NCBI GenBank assembly: GCA_964562985.1
Contig: CAZLWE010000055.1
Span: 1 to 22,395, forward strand
Length of the DNA: 22,395 nucleotides
Direction: 5' to 3'
Origin: SHLQ01 sp964562985
GTDB taxonomy: Bacteria > Actinomycetota > Acidimicrobiia > Acidimicrobiales > SHLQ01
Shown here: positions 14,358 to 21,597 of the stretch, in pieces
Layout of the letters: each line of letters starts with the position of its first letter
How positions within the stretch are numbered: position 1 is the first letter of the stretch
Notes under the pieces: generated by a model
What the model was told of the DNA's origin: nothing
Databases searched by the model: none
What the model saw: only the letters and a program-made list of their open reading frames with translations
Position numbers and translations under genes: made by a program

Positions 14358-15863
14358 ATGGCTCTACCGAACATCCTGCTCATCATGGCAGATCAGCTCG
14401 CTCCGCAGTTCACATCGACATATGGGCACCCCATCGTTAGAACGCCACATCTCGATGCCCTCGCGGCACGAGGAGCGCGCTTCGACGCTGCCTATTGCCA
14501 CTCCCCTCTGTGTGCACCAGCTCGCTTCACGATGTTGTCGGGTCAGCCCGTCTCGGCCATCGGCGCGTGGGATAACGCCGCCGAGTTTCCTGCGTCCACA
14601 CCGACCTTCGCCCACTATCTCAGCCTCGCCGGATACCGAACGATTCTCTCCGGCAAGATGCATTTCGTCGGCCCCGATCAGCTCCACGGCTTCGAAGAAC
14701 GACTGACCACCGATATCTATCCGGCGGACTTCGCGTGGACGCCGAATTGGGAGCAGGCCGACGAGCGAATCGACAAGTGGTACCACAACATGGACGTCCT
14801 CCAAGACGCTGGCGAGGCGGTAACGACCTATCAGATCGACTACGACGAAGAGGTCGGTTACGCGGCTCGCCGCAAGTTGCTCGACATGGCCCGCGATAGC
14901 GACGACCGGCCGTTCTTCATGTGCGCGTCGTTCATCCACCCCCACGACCCCTATGTGGCGAGGCCCGAGTGGTGGGACCTCTATGACCACGACGACATCG
15001 ATATGCCCGACGAATGGTCAGGTGGCCTGCGTGACCCTCACACGCTGCGAATCCGTAGCGGCATTCAGGCGGACACGGTTGGTTACACGGCCGAGCAAGT
15101 ACGCAACGCTCGCCACGGTTACTACGCGAACACCAGCTACTTCGACGACCAGTTAGGTTCGCTGATCGACACGCTCGCCGAGTTGGGTCAGCTCAACAAC
15201 ACCATCGTGATCGCTACGTCCGATCACGGTGACATGCTCGGCGATCGGGGGGCGTGGTTCAAGATGTCGTTCCACGAGCGGTCGGCGCGAATCCCTCTCG
15301 TGGTCGCTGGCCCTGGTGTGTCGAACACCGAGGTTGCCAATGCATGTTCGCACCTCGACCTGTTGCCGACACTGCTCGATGTGGCAGACGCTGCGCCAGT
15401 CGATGGTTTAGACGGCCGCAGCCTGGTGCCCGCCTGGTCGGGCGAAGAGGATCCCGTTGACGAAACATTCGGCGAGTACGCCGCAGAAATGACGTCGCAC
15501 CCGATGTTCATGATCCGCCGTGGGCCCTACAAATACATTCACTGCGACACCGACCCGCCGTTGCTCTACAACGTCGACGATGACCCGCTCGAGCGTCACA
15601 ATTTGGCCGACGCCCCCGAGCACGCCGAGCTCGCAGCAGCCTTCGCTACCGAGGTTGGTGAGCGTTGGGATAGCGATGAGATCCGCAAGCGAGTGCTCGC
15701 CTCCCAGCGCGCCAGACATCTGCTCCACCAGGCAATGTCGGCAGGCCCGCTCGTGTCTTGGGATCACGAGCCGCACACCAATGCAGCGAATGCCTACGTG
15801 CGAAATCACCAAGACTGGGCTGAAGCGGGACCGCGGATGCGATTCCCACGGTGGGAGCCGTAG
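14358..15863 (+). CDS. betC: Choline-sulfatase (type I sulfatase)
   Basis: This enzyme hydrolyses choline-O-sulfate to choline and sulfate, giving a carbon, nitrogen or sulfur source or a precursor for glycine betaine. It is 501 residues, a normal length. The sulfatase signature SPLCAPARFTMLSG is present: Cys52 would be converted to formylglycine (C-x-P-x-R with Arg56). Metal ligands are Asp12 (MADQ) and Asp289/His290 (TSDHGD). The choline-sulfatase subfamily is indicated by WDNAAEFPASTPTFAHYL, LSGKMHFVGPDQLHGFEERL, TTDIYPADFAWTPNWE and KWYHNMD. The C-terminal tail WDHEPHTNAANAYVRNHQDW is also that of BetC proteins. There is no signal peptide, so it is cytoplasmic and a transporter must exist elsewhere; none is in the window. 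Its stop overlaps the Rieske gene start by one base. A formylglycine-generating enzyme must also be encoded elsewhere. Confidence 0.92.
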   Translation: MALPNILLIMADQLAPQFTSTYGHPIVRTPHLDALAARGARFDAAYCHSPLCAPARFTMLSGQPVSAIGAWDNAAEFPASTPTFAHYLSLAGYRTILSGKMHFVGPDQLHGFEERLTTDIYPADFAWTPNWEQADERIDKWYHNMDVLQDAGEAVTTYQIDYDEEVGYAARRKLLDMARDSDDRPFFMCASFIHPHDPYVARPEWWDLYDHDDIDMPDEWSGGLRDPHTLRIRSGIQADTVGYTAEQVRNARHGYYANTSYFDDQLGSLIDTLAELGQLNNTIVIATSDHGDMLGDRGAWFKMSFHERSARIPLVVAGPGVSNTEVANACSHLDLLPTLLDVADAAPVDGLDGRSLVPAWSGEEDPVDETFGEYAAEMTSHPMFMIRRGPYKYIHCDTDPPLLYNVDDDPLERHNLADAPEHAELAAAFATEVGERWDSDEIRKRVLASQRARHLLHQAMSAGPLVSWDHEPHTNAANAYVRNHQDWAEAGPRMRFPRWEP

Positions 15864-16978
15864 TGGACGAACACATTTTCGCCGGTTGGACCGCCGAGCC
15901 TGGCAGTTCGATGTCGCTGCACGCGGACGCCTACACCGAGGACCGTTGGTTCGCTGCCGATCAGCAAGCCATCATTTCGTCCAGCTGGCAGTGGTTGTGC
16001 CACGGCGAGAAGCTCCGCGAACCCGGGGCATATGTCGCCGACGAGATCGCTGGACTGCCGATCGTGGTTGTTCGTGACCGGGTCGGCGTGCTGCGAGCGT
16101 TCTACAACGTGTGCAAACACCGGGCCCACCACCTTCTCGAAGGCGAAGGTATGACAAACAACATCGTGTGCCCCTACCACGCGTGGTCCTACGACTTATC
16201 GGGCCAACTCAAGGCCGCCCGACACACAAGCCATCTCGCCGACTTCGATGTGAGTGGAATCTGTCTCGACGAGGTGCAGGTCGAGGAGTTAGGCGGTTTC
16301 GTCTACGTGAATCTGGACCCGGCCGCTGCTCCTCTCGCGGAGCAGTCGGGCGAACTCGGCGCAGAGATCGCCCGCTGGGCTCCCGATGTTGACCGTCTGA
16401 CCTTTGCCCATCGACTCGAATACGAGATTGCGAGCAACTGGAAGAACGTCGTCGACAACTTCTTGGAGTGCTACCACTGTCACGTGGCCCACAAGGACTT
16501 CGTGTCGCTCGTCGATATGGACACCTATGAGGTCACGACCCACGGGATCTATTCGAGCCACATGGCCGAGGCTGGCAAGAGCGACAACAGTGCCTACGAC
16601 GTAAGTGAAGCCACAGTGACCGACCATGCCGTGTGGTGGCTGTGGCCAAACACCTGCATCATGCGCTACCCCGGTCGGGGGAACATGTTCGTTCTCAAGA
16701 TCATCCCGATGGGTGCGGGGCGTACCCGGGAAACCTATGACTTCTTTTTGGAGTCGGCCGAACCGAACGAGGCCGAACTCGAATCGATCCGATATCTCGA
16801 CGAGGTACTTCAGGTCGAGGACATCAACCTGGTGGAGAGCGTCCAACGTGGCATGCAGACACCGGCGTTTACCCAGGGCCGCATCGTCAACGACCCGGCG
16901 GGGTCGGGTCTGTCTGAGCACGCACTGCATCACTTCCATGGGCTCGTGCTCGACCACTACCGAAGGGCCCTGTCATGA
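15863..16978 (+). CDS. Rieske non-heme iron oxygenase, CntA/YeaW quaternary-amine type
   Basis: This is the oxygenase subunit of a two-component Rieske system, 371 residues. The start is GTG 15863, overlapping the betC stop as TAGTG, with GGGAG 6 bases before it; the frame is open a further four codons upstream. The Rieske cluster ligands are CKH (C84, H86) and CPYH (C103, H106). The mononuclear iron site is DNFLECYHCHVAH with H205 and H210. Glu202 sits where CntA has its bridging Glu, while most Rieske oxygenases have Asp. The C-terminal VESVQRGMQTPAFTQGRI, then GSGLSEHALHHFHG, is also the CntA/YeaW pattern. Known relatives oxidise carnitine, gamma-butyrobetaine, glycine betaine or choline. 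Being coupled to choline-sulfatase favours choline or glycine betaine; this is inference. No reductase partner (CntB/GbcB-like) lies in the window. Confidence 0.88.
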   Translation: MDEHIFAGWTAEPGSSMSLHADAYTEDRWFAADQQAIISSSWQWLCHGEKLREPGAYVADEIAGLPIVVVRDRVGVLRAFYNVCKHRAHHLLEGEGMTNNIVCPYHAWSYDLSGQLKAARHTSHLADFDVSGICLDEVQVEELGGFVYVNLDPAAAPLAEQSGELGAEIARWAPDVDRLTFAHRLEYEIASNWKNVVDNFLECYHCHVAHKDFVSLVDMDTYEVTTHGIYSSHMAEAGKSDNSAYDVSEATVTDHAVWWLWPNTCIMRYPGRGNMFVLKIIPMGAGRTRETYDFFLESAEPNEAELESIRYLDEVLQVEDINLVESVQRGMQTPAFTQGRIVNDPAGSGLSEHALHHFHGLVLDHYRRALS

Positions 16979-17742
16979 ACGCACCATTGGACGGACGAGT
17001 CGCTCTGGTGACCGGCGGACGAGGAGGTGCTGGCCGGGCCGTGTGCGCCCGTCTCGAACGCGAAGGTGCAGTGGTCTACGCAGCCGATCTCACCGACGCT
17101 GGAACGATCGGCACCGAACCTGCCGCGGGTACCTTCCTCGCCTTCGACGTGACCGACGAAACCGCGGTGCGTAACGGCATCGCACAGATCACCGCGGAGC
17201 AGCGACGGCTCGACATCGTGGTAAACGCGGCTGGCATCGAGATCGAAAAGACGGTCGAGGACACCTCATTGGAAGAGTGGAACCGGATCTTCGCAATCAA
17301 CGTGACCGGCACGTTCCTCACCTCCAAACACGCACTACCGATGCTTCGGGAATCGCCCGGAGCCTCGATCATCAACTTCGGTTCATACGACGGCTTCATC
17401 GCCGATCCGCAGCTGGCCGCGTACTGCGCGACCAAGGGTGCGGTCCACATGATCACCAAGGCAATGGCCGTCGACCACGGCCCGGAAGGCATACGGGTGA
17501 ATGCCATTTGCCCTGGTTACATCGACACCCCGATGCTCGAGCAGTTCTTCCCCGACGACGTAGATGTCGAGACCACCCGTGCCGAGGCCGAGTTCGTCCA
17601 CCCACTTCGCACGATCGGCACGCCCGACGACATGGCAAACCTCGTGTTCTGGTTGGCCTCCGACGAGGCACGTTACGCAACCGGCCAGCTCTGGGTCCTC
17701 GATGGCGGATTGTCTGCCCAGATCCAACAGATGCGTTTCTAA
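16975..17742 (+). CDS. Short-chain dehydrogenase/reductase (SDR), classical type
   Basis: This NAD(P)-dependent oxidoreductase has 255 residues, the classical SDR length. Cofactor loop TGGRGGAG (13-20), acidic DLT after beta-2 (Asp39, suggesting NAD preference) and NAAG (84-87) are present. The catalytic set is Asn109, Ser137, Tyr150 and Lys154 (YCATK). RVNAICPGYIDTPM and the C-terminal ATGQLWVLDGG are typical. The ATG overlaps the Rieske stop as ATGA, so the two are translationally coupled and probably act in one pathway, on an alcohol or aldehyde/ketone from the quaternary amine. It is not a betaine-aldehyde dehydrogenase of the usual ALDH family. The substrate is not predictable from sequence. 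Confidence 0.9.
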   Translation: MNAPLDGRVALVTGGRGGAGRAVCARLEREGAVVYAADLTDAGTIGTEPAAGTFLAFDVTDETAVRNGIAQITAEQRRLDIVVNAAGIEIEKTVEDTSLEEWNRIFAINVTGTFLTSKHALPMLRESPGASIINFGSYDGFIADPQLAAYCATKGAVHMITKAMAVDHGPEGIRVNAICPGYIDTPMLEQFFPDDVDVETTRAEAEFVHPLRTIGTPDDMANLVFWLASDEARYATGQLWVLDGGLSAQIQQMRF

Positions 17743-17807
17743 GGCCTGCTGAGGTCAGCTATCTTGCTCTGGACGATGACGGAGAGAACCGGCCACAGGG
17801 AGAACCC

Positions 17808-18755
17808 ATGACAGGCAGTGAGGATCAATTCGGCTCCGACGGTTGGACGCCCGACCGAATCGGGTCGCTCGACGATAAGACGTATGTGATTACCGGGGCG
17901 AACAGCGGTATTGGTTTCGAGGCGACTCGCATCTTGCTCGCCAAAGGTGCTTCGGTCGTGATGTTGAATCGAAGCGCTGAGAGGTCGGCCGCGGCGATCA
18001 AAACCCTCACCAGCGAATTTGGCGCGGATGCCCCCGTTTCGTTCATCGAGATGGACCTGGCCGTGCTCGAGTCGGTTCGCAGCGCAGCGGCCGCCGTTCT
18101 CGAGCAGGCGCCTGCAATCGATGCGCTCATCTGCAACGCCGCCATCTCCCAAACCGCCACCCGCAAGCTGACCGCGGATGGGTTTGAGAGCCAGCTCGGC
18201 GTCAACCACATGGGACACTTTCTGCTGTGCGGCCTGCTCTATGACCGGATCGAGACATCGTCGGGTCGTGTCGTGGTGGTGGGAAGCAACGCCTACGACA
18301 TGAACAAGAAGAAGATCCACTTCGACGATCTCAACTTCGACGAGAACTACAGCCCATGGCACGCCTACAACCAATCGAAGCTGGCGCAGATGGTGTTCGC
18401 CTACGAGCTGCAACGTCGAGCGCGAGCGGCGGGTAAAGACGTTCTCGTCCAGGTCTGCCACCCAGGCGCGTCGCAAACCAACCTGATTTCAGGTGATGTG
18501 AGCACCCTGAACAAAGTGATGATCAAACTCGTCAAGCCGTTCTTTCAACCAGCGGAGCGCGGCGCGTGGCCTGCGGTGCTGTGCGCCACCGAAGCCGAGG
18601 TTGCAGATGAGATGCTCTACGGCCCGACGAAGAAGGCCAACACCGCAGGCCCTGTCCGCGGCTACCGCCCCGCCGAGCACGCACTCGGCCGGGAGGTCGG
18701 GTCGCGTCTATGGGTTGTGTCCGAAGAACAAACCGGACTCGCCTGGTCCCCGTAG
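17808..18755 (+). CDS. Short-chain dehydrogenase, retinol-dehydrogenase-like
   Basis: This SDR has 315 residues. The frame is open from far upstream, inside the previous gene, but ATG 17808 is clearly the start. GGGAG lies just before it and the domain begins soon after, with TGANSGIG at 29-36. Other motifs: NAA (110-112), Ser160 in VVGSNAYD, and Tyr187/Lys191 in HAYNQSKLAQMVFAYEL. CHPGASQTNL follows. The insert KKKIHFDDLNFDENYSPWHA and this tail place it in the retinol dehydrogenase/WWOX-like branch, which includes many bacterial proteins of unknown substrate. The first SDR is of a different branch, so they are not tandem duplicates. The 65-base gap to the first SDR gene carries no obvious terminator, so the gene probably belongs to the betC operon, less tightly than the first three. 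Confidence 0.9.
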   Translation: MTGSEDQFGSDGWTPDRIGSLDDKTYVITGANSGIGFEATRILLAKGASVVMLNRSAERSAAAIKTLTSEFGADAPVSFIEMDLAVLESVRSAAAAVLEQAPAIDALICNAAISQTATRKLTADGFESQLGVNHMGHFLLCGLLYDRIETSSGRVVVVGSNAYDMNKKKIHFDDLNFDENYSPWHAYNQSKLAQMVFAYELQRRARAAGKDVLVQVCHPGASQTNLISGDVSTLNKVMIKLVKPFFQPAERGAWPAVLCATEAEVADEMLYGPTKKANTAGPVRGYRPAEHALGREVGSRLWVVSEEQTGLAWSP

Positions 18756-18768
18756 CCAACAGCGGCGC

Positions 18769-18795
18769 GACCGAAGCGAATCTAAATCTTCGGTC
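18769..18795 (+). terminator. Hairpin between the second SDR gene and the DUF3179 lipoprotein gene
   Basis: GACCGAAG and CTTCGGTC form a perfect 8-bp stem with an 11-base A/T-rich loop, 13 bases after the SDR stop. No T-run follows. It could end the betC operon, or act as an operator for the DUF3179 gene that starts 52 bases later; the sequence does not decide. Confidence 0.38.
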
Positions 18796-18847
18796 AGAAT
18801 CGGTGACAGCTGAAATCTCCGGGACGAGACCCACTGTTCCTTGATGC

Positions 18848-20383
18848 ATGCCCCAAAGAAGAATCTCTCGCCGCAAAATCCTCGCTCGGTCCACGACGGG
18901 CCTTGGCGCTGCATTCATTCTCGCCGCATGCGGATCCGAAGTCCTCGACAGCGCAGATAGCTCAGCGAGCTCAAGTAGCTCCACCACCGCAAGCCCCGAG
19001 GTCTCCTCCATCGATCCGGCAAACTTCCCCGATGGCCCGCTCGCCGTTATCGATCCGTCCACCATCCCTCGCGGCGAAGAGCGAGATTTTGGGCCAGCTC
19101 CCGATTTTCCCGACGGCCCTTTGTCCGACGAAGCCGCCGCGGCCGTAGCGATTCTGTACGGCCAGCCGATTGGCGGCGACCTTTCCACCCTCGAACTCGA
19201 AGCACTCAACACGATCGGCGCCTCCGGAGACCCGCGGCTCGCCTGGGTGATCGCCGACCACATTCGAGTCTTTACGGCGGTGGCGAGTTCCGGTGGGGTG
19301 CCACGTGATCGCCTCGTCGAGATCAACGACAGTTTGGAGGGCGCGGCGTCGCAGCTCACCGGACTCGACTTCACGCAGTTTCTGGCATGGAACCCACTAA
19401 CGAGCTCATTGATCGCCTGGGATATCCCCGCTCCCCCGAACTACCTGTCGATGAAGCGCAACATCTATATCCCGGTCGAACCCGCGTGGGAAGCTCTCAT
19501 GACCGACAACTCGGTGCTCGATTGGCGCATCGTGTCCTGGGGCGGAGTCCTGATCGACTCGCAACCATTCGGCGAGACGCAGGGATTCTGCAACTGCATT
19601 CCAGCGACCGATAACCCGACGGTGCAGTCCGCCTCCGACGCCACGTGGCTCGCCCCGGACGACATCGTCTTTGGCGTGGAGATTAACGGCGAGTCCCGCG
19701 CCTATCCACGCCAGATCATGGAAGTACGCGAGATGGTCAACGACACCCTCGGTGGCCGCGACTTCGGCATGCCCTACTGCACACTCTGCGGATCCGCACA
19801 GGTCTGGTTCACCGACAATCTCCCCAGCGGAGTCGAACGCCCCGTCCTGCGAACCTCGGGCCTGCTCTCCCGGTCGAACAAAGTCATGTATGACCTCACC
19901 TCCCAATCGATCTTCGATACCTTCCTCGGCAACGCGCAAAGCGGTCCGCTGCTCGATGAAGGCATCGTGCTCGAAGGGCACACCGTCGTGACCTCCACCT
20001 GGGCAGCCTGGGTCGCCCAACACCCAGACACCACCGTGCTCACCGAGGACCTCGCGTTGGGCCAGGATTTCGACTTCCGCAACGGGCGTGACGCCAACGG
20101 CCCGATCTTCCCGATCGGCAACGTCGACCCTCGCCTCGCGGTCCAAGAAGACATTTTGGGCGTGACGCAAACAAATGGCCGCCCACTCGCTATCCACGTC
20201 AATTCCGCCCTAGGCGCGATCCAACGCGGCGAGATAGTCGTGATCGACGACATCCGAGTCGTTCAATCCGGCGACGGACTGCTGGCCTTCGACAGCGACG
20301 GCAATCAAATCACCGCCCACCAAGCCTTCTGGTTCGCCTGGTCACAATTCAACCCTGCTACCGACCTCTGGCCAGACCTCTAG
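18848..20383 (+). CDS. DUF3179-family protein, full-length Tat-exported lipoprotein
   Basis: This 511-residue protein starts MPQRRISRRKILARSTTG. SRRKILA is a good Tat twin-arginine motif, and the hydrophobic stretch ends in a lipobox (LAAC, Cys28), so it is a predicted Tat-exported lipoprotein. Residues about 29-55 are a Ser/Thr/Ala-rich linker. From about residue 73 (IPRGEERDFGPAPDFPDGPL) on, it is collinear with the truncated copy upstream. DUF3179 marks: INGESRAYPRQIMEVREMVN, DTLGGRDFGMPYCTLCGSAQ, SGLLSRSNKVMYD, TSTWAAWVAQHPDTTVL. CNC (C248, C250) and CTLC (C311, C314) are conserved in both copies. Tat export hints that it folds, perhaps with a cofactor, before crossing the membrane. Its stop lies one base from the stop of the convergent peptidase gene. 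The start lacks a clear ribosome site. The role of DUF3179 is unknown. Confidence 0.85.
   Translation: MPQRRISRRKILARSTTGLGAAFILAACGSEVLDSADSSASSSSSTTASPEVSSIDPANFPDGPLAVIDPSTIPRGEERDFGPAPDFPDGPLSDEAAAAVAILYGQPIGGDLSTLELEALNTIGASGDPRLAWVIADHIRVFTAVASSGGVPRDRLVEINDSLEGAASQLTGLDFTQFLAWNPLTSSLIAWDIPAPPNYLSMKRNIYIPVEPAWEALMTDNSVLDWRIVSWGGVLIDSQPFGETQGFCNCIPATDNPTVQSASDATWLAPDDIVFGVEINGESRAYPRQIMEVREMVNDTLGGRDFGMPYCTLCGSAQVWFTDNLPSGVERPVLRTSGLLSRSNKVMYDLTSQSIFDTFLGNAQSGPLLDEGIVLEGHTVVTSTWAAWVAQHPDTTVLTEDLALGQDFDFRNGRDANGPIFPIGNVDPRLAVQEDILGVTQTNGRPLAIHVNSALGAIQRGEIVVIDDIRVVQSGDGLLAFDSDGNQITAHQAFWFAWSQFNPATDLWPDL
19055..20383 (+). repeat. Direct repeat, downstream copy of the DUF3179 gene segment
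   Basis: This is the partner of 12972-14300: same orientation, same length, same last bases. The upstream 69 codons of this gene (18848-19054), which encode signal peptide and linker, have no counterpart at the other copy. Confidence 0.75.
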
Positions 20384-20384
20384 C

Positions 20385-21509
20385 TCACGAGACCGAGACG
20401 ATCACTCGCTTTGTCGAGTTGCACCGCACTGCGCCGTCTTCTTCGATCACCACGATGTCTTCGAGACGCATGCCCCACTGCCCCACCCGGTAGATGCCCG
20501 GTTCCACGCTGAAAGCGTTGCCGACTTCGATGGGTGTCTCGTTTGAACCGGTCACGTAGGGGTGTTCATGCACCTCGGTACCGATGCCATGACCAGTGCG
20601 GTGAATGAACTCCGGCCCGTAGCCATCGTCGGTGAGTGCCTGGCGGGCAGCCTTGTCTACATCGCATAGGCGGTTGCCAGGGCGGGCGGCTTGAACCGCT
20701 GCCTCTTGGGCAGCTACCAGGCTCGTCCATGCTGCGGCGACGTCGTCGGGGATCTCGCCGGTAAAGACACAGCGAGTCGTGTCGCTGTTGAAGCCGTTGA
20801 ATGTCCCGCCGAAATCGAACAGCACCATCTCTCCGGGCTGGATGACCCGGTCGCTCGGATGGTGATGCGGGCTGGCCGAGTTCGGCCCAGAGGCCACGAT
20901 GATGAACACGACCTCATCGTGACCAGCGCCAAGTAGCCGATCGTGGATGTCTGCCTTGACTTCGAGTTCCGTGCGGCCAACCAGTGGAACCTCGCCGTCT
21001 TGTATCTGTTGGTGAACCTTGTCAGCAAGTGAACCGACCGTACGCAGTGCGTCCCGTTCGGCCACCGTCTTGACCGCGCGCATACCGCCGAGCGCCTCAT
21101 TCAGTGCACGAAAGGTCAGCCCTGGTCGAGCGGCTTGCATAGCGAGCAAGTGGTTGGCGTTGAGGTCGTCAGATATGAGCACGACGCCCGCTTCGGGCAG
21201 CGCTCCGACAGCGAGGGCGATTGGGTCGTCCGAATCTTCCCATGGGCCGAGCTCGAATACCTCGGGCATCGGCGTGATGCGTTCAGCTTCAAGCTTGGGG
21301 GTCACGAGTAGTGCCGGCGATGCACCCGGCGAAGTCAGCGAGACAGCGGCCGTCATCCGCTCGTAGGAATGGCCATCGTGACCCGTGAGATACGCCAGGT
21401 CGGATCCGCCGCCCACGACCAGAGCGGCAGCACCCACGCCGACTGCTCGGGCTCGCAAAACATCCCAGCGAGCGCTGAACTCACTTGCGGTTGCGTTGGC
21501 AGCGGTCAT
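20385..21509 (-). CDS. M24-family metallopeptidase (Xaa-Pro aminopeptidase/dipeptidase-like)
   Basis: This is a predicted dinuclear-metal peptidase of the pita-bread fold, 374 residues. The start is ATG 21509, with GGAGG 5 bases before it; the frame runs 91 codons further upstream, but that part is unlike the family. Residues 1-140 form a creatinase-type N-domain. The catalytic domain has all five metal ligands: Asp232 (FDFGG), Asp243 (NSDTTR), His307 (RTGHGIG), Glu336 (VEPGIY) and Glu350 (LEDIVV). HHHPSD (215-220) matches the family's substrate-site His. Family members cleave Xaa-Pro bonds, but the fold also includes creatinase and ectoine hydrolase (DoeA), so the substrate is not certain. 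It is cytoplasmic and convergent with the DUF3179 gene, which leaves one base between the stops. tadA lies 88 bases upstream on the same strand. Confidence 0.88.
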   Translation of the reverse strand: MTAANATASEFSARWDVLRARAVGVGAAALVVGGGSDLAYLTGHDGHSYERMTAAVSLTSPGASPALLVTPKLEAERITPMPEVFELGPWEDSDDPIALAVGALPEAGVVLISDDLNANHLLAMQAARPGLTFRALNEALGGMRAVKTVAERDALRTVGSLADKVHQQIQDGEVPLVGRTELEVKADIHDRLLGAGHDEVVFIIVASGPNSASPHHHPSDRVIQPGEMVLFDFGGTFNGFNSDTTRCVFTGEIPDDVAAAWTSLVAAQEAAVQAARPGNRLCDVDKAARQALTDDGYGPEFIHRTGHGIGTEVHEHPYVTGSNETPIEVGNAFSVEPGIYRVGQWGMRLEDIVVIEEDGAVRCNSTKRVIVSVS

Positions 21510-21597
21510 AGTCGCCTCCAAAAGAGTCTGACCCGGATAGTTAGAGGATAGAACCCACGCGGCGCTGCGCTCGACCTTCGCTACCGCTGGTACTGCA

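Noticed and set aside
17277..17807. 5' extension of the second SDR gene, open far upstream in frame
   Set aside because: It overlaps the first SDR gene, is Arg/His-rich and unlike any SDR, and a ribosome site with ATG at 17808 explains the true start.
12972..20383. A composite transposon with DUF3179 repeats as ends
   Set aside because: The repeats are protein-coding genes without terminal inverted repeats or a transposase, and no target-site duplication could be seen.
21510..21597. A tRNA gene beside tadA
   Set aside because: The 88-base gap has no T-arm consensus (GGTTCGA-like) or acceptor pairing, so no tRNA can be supported.
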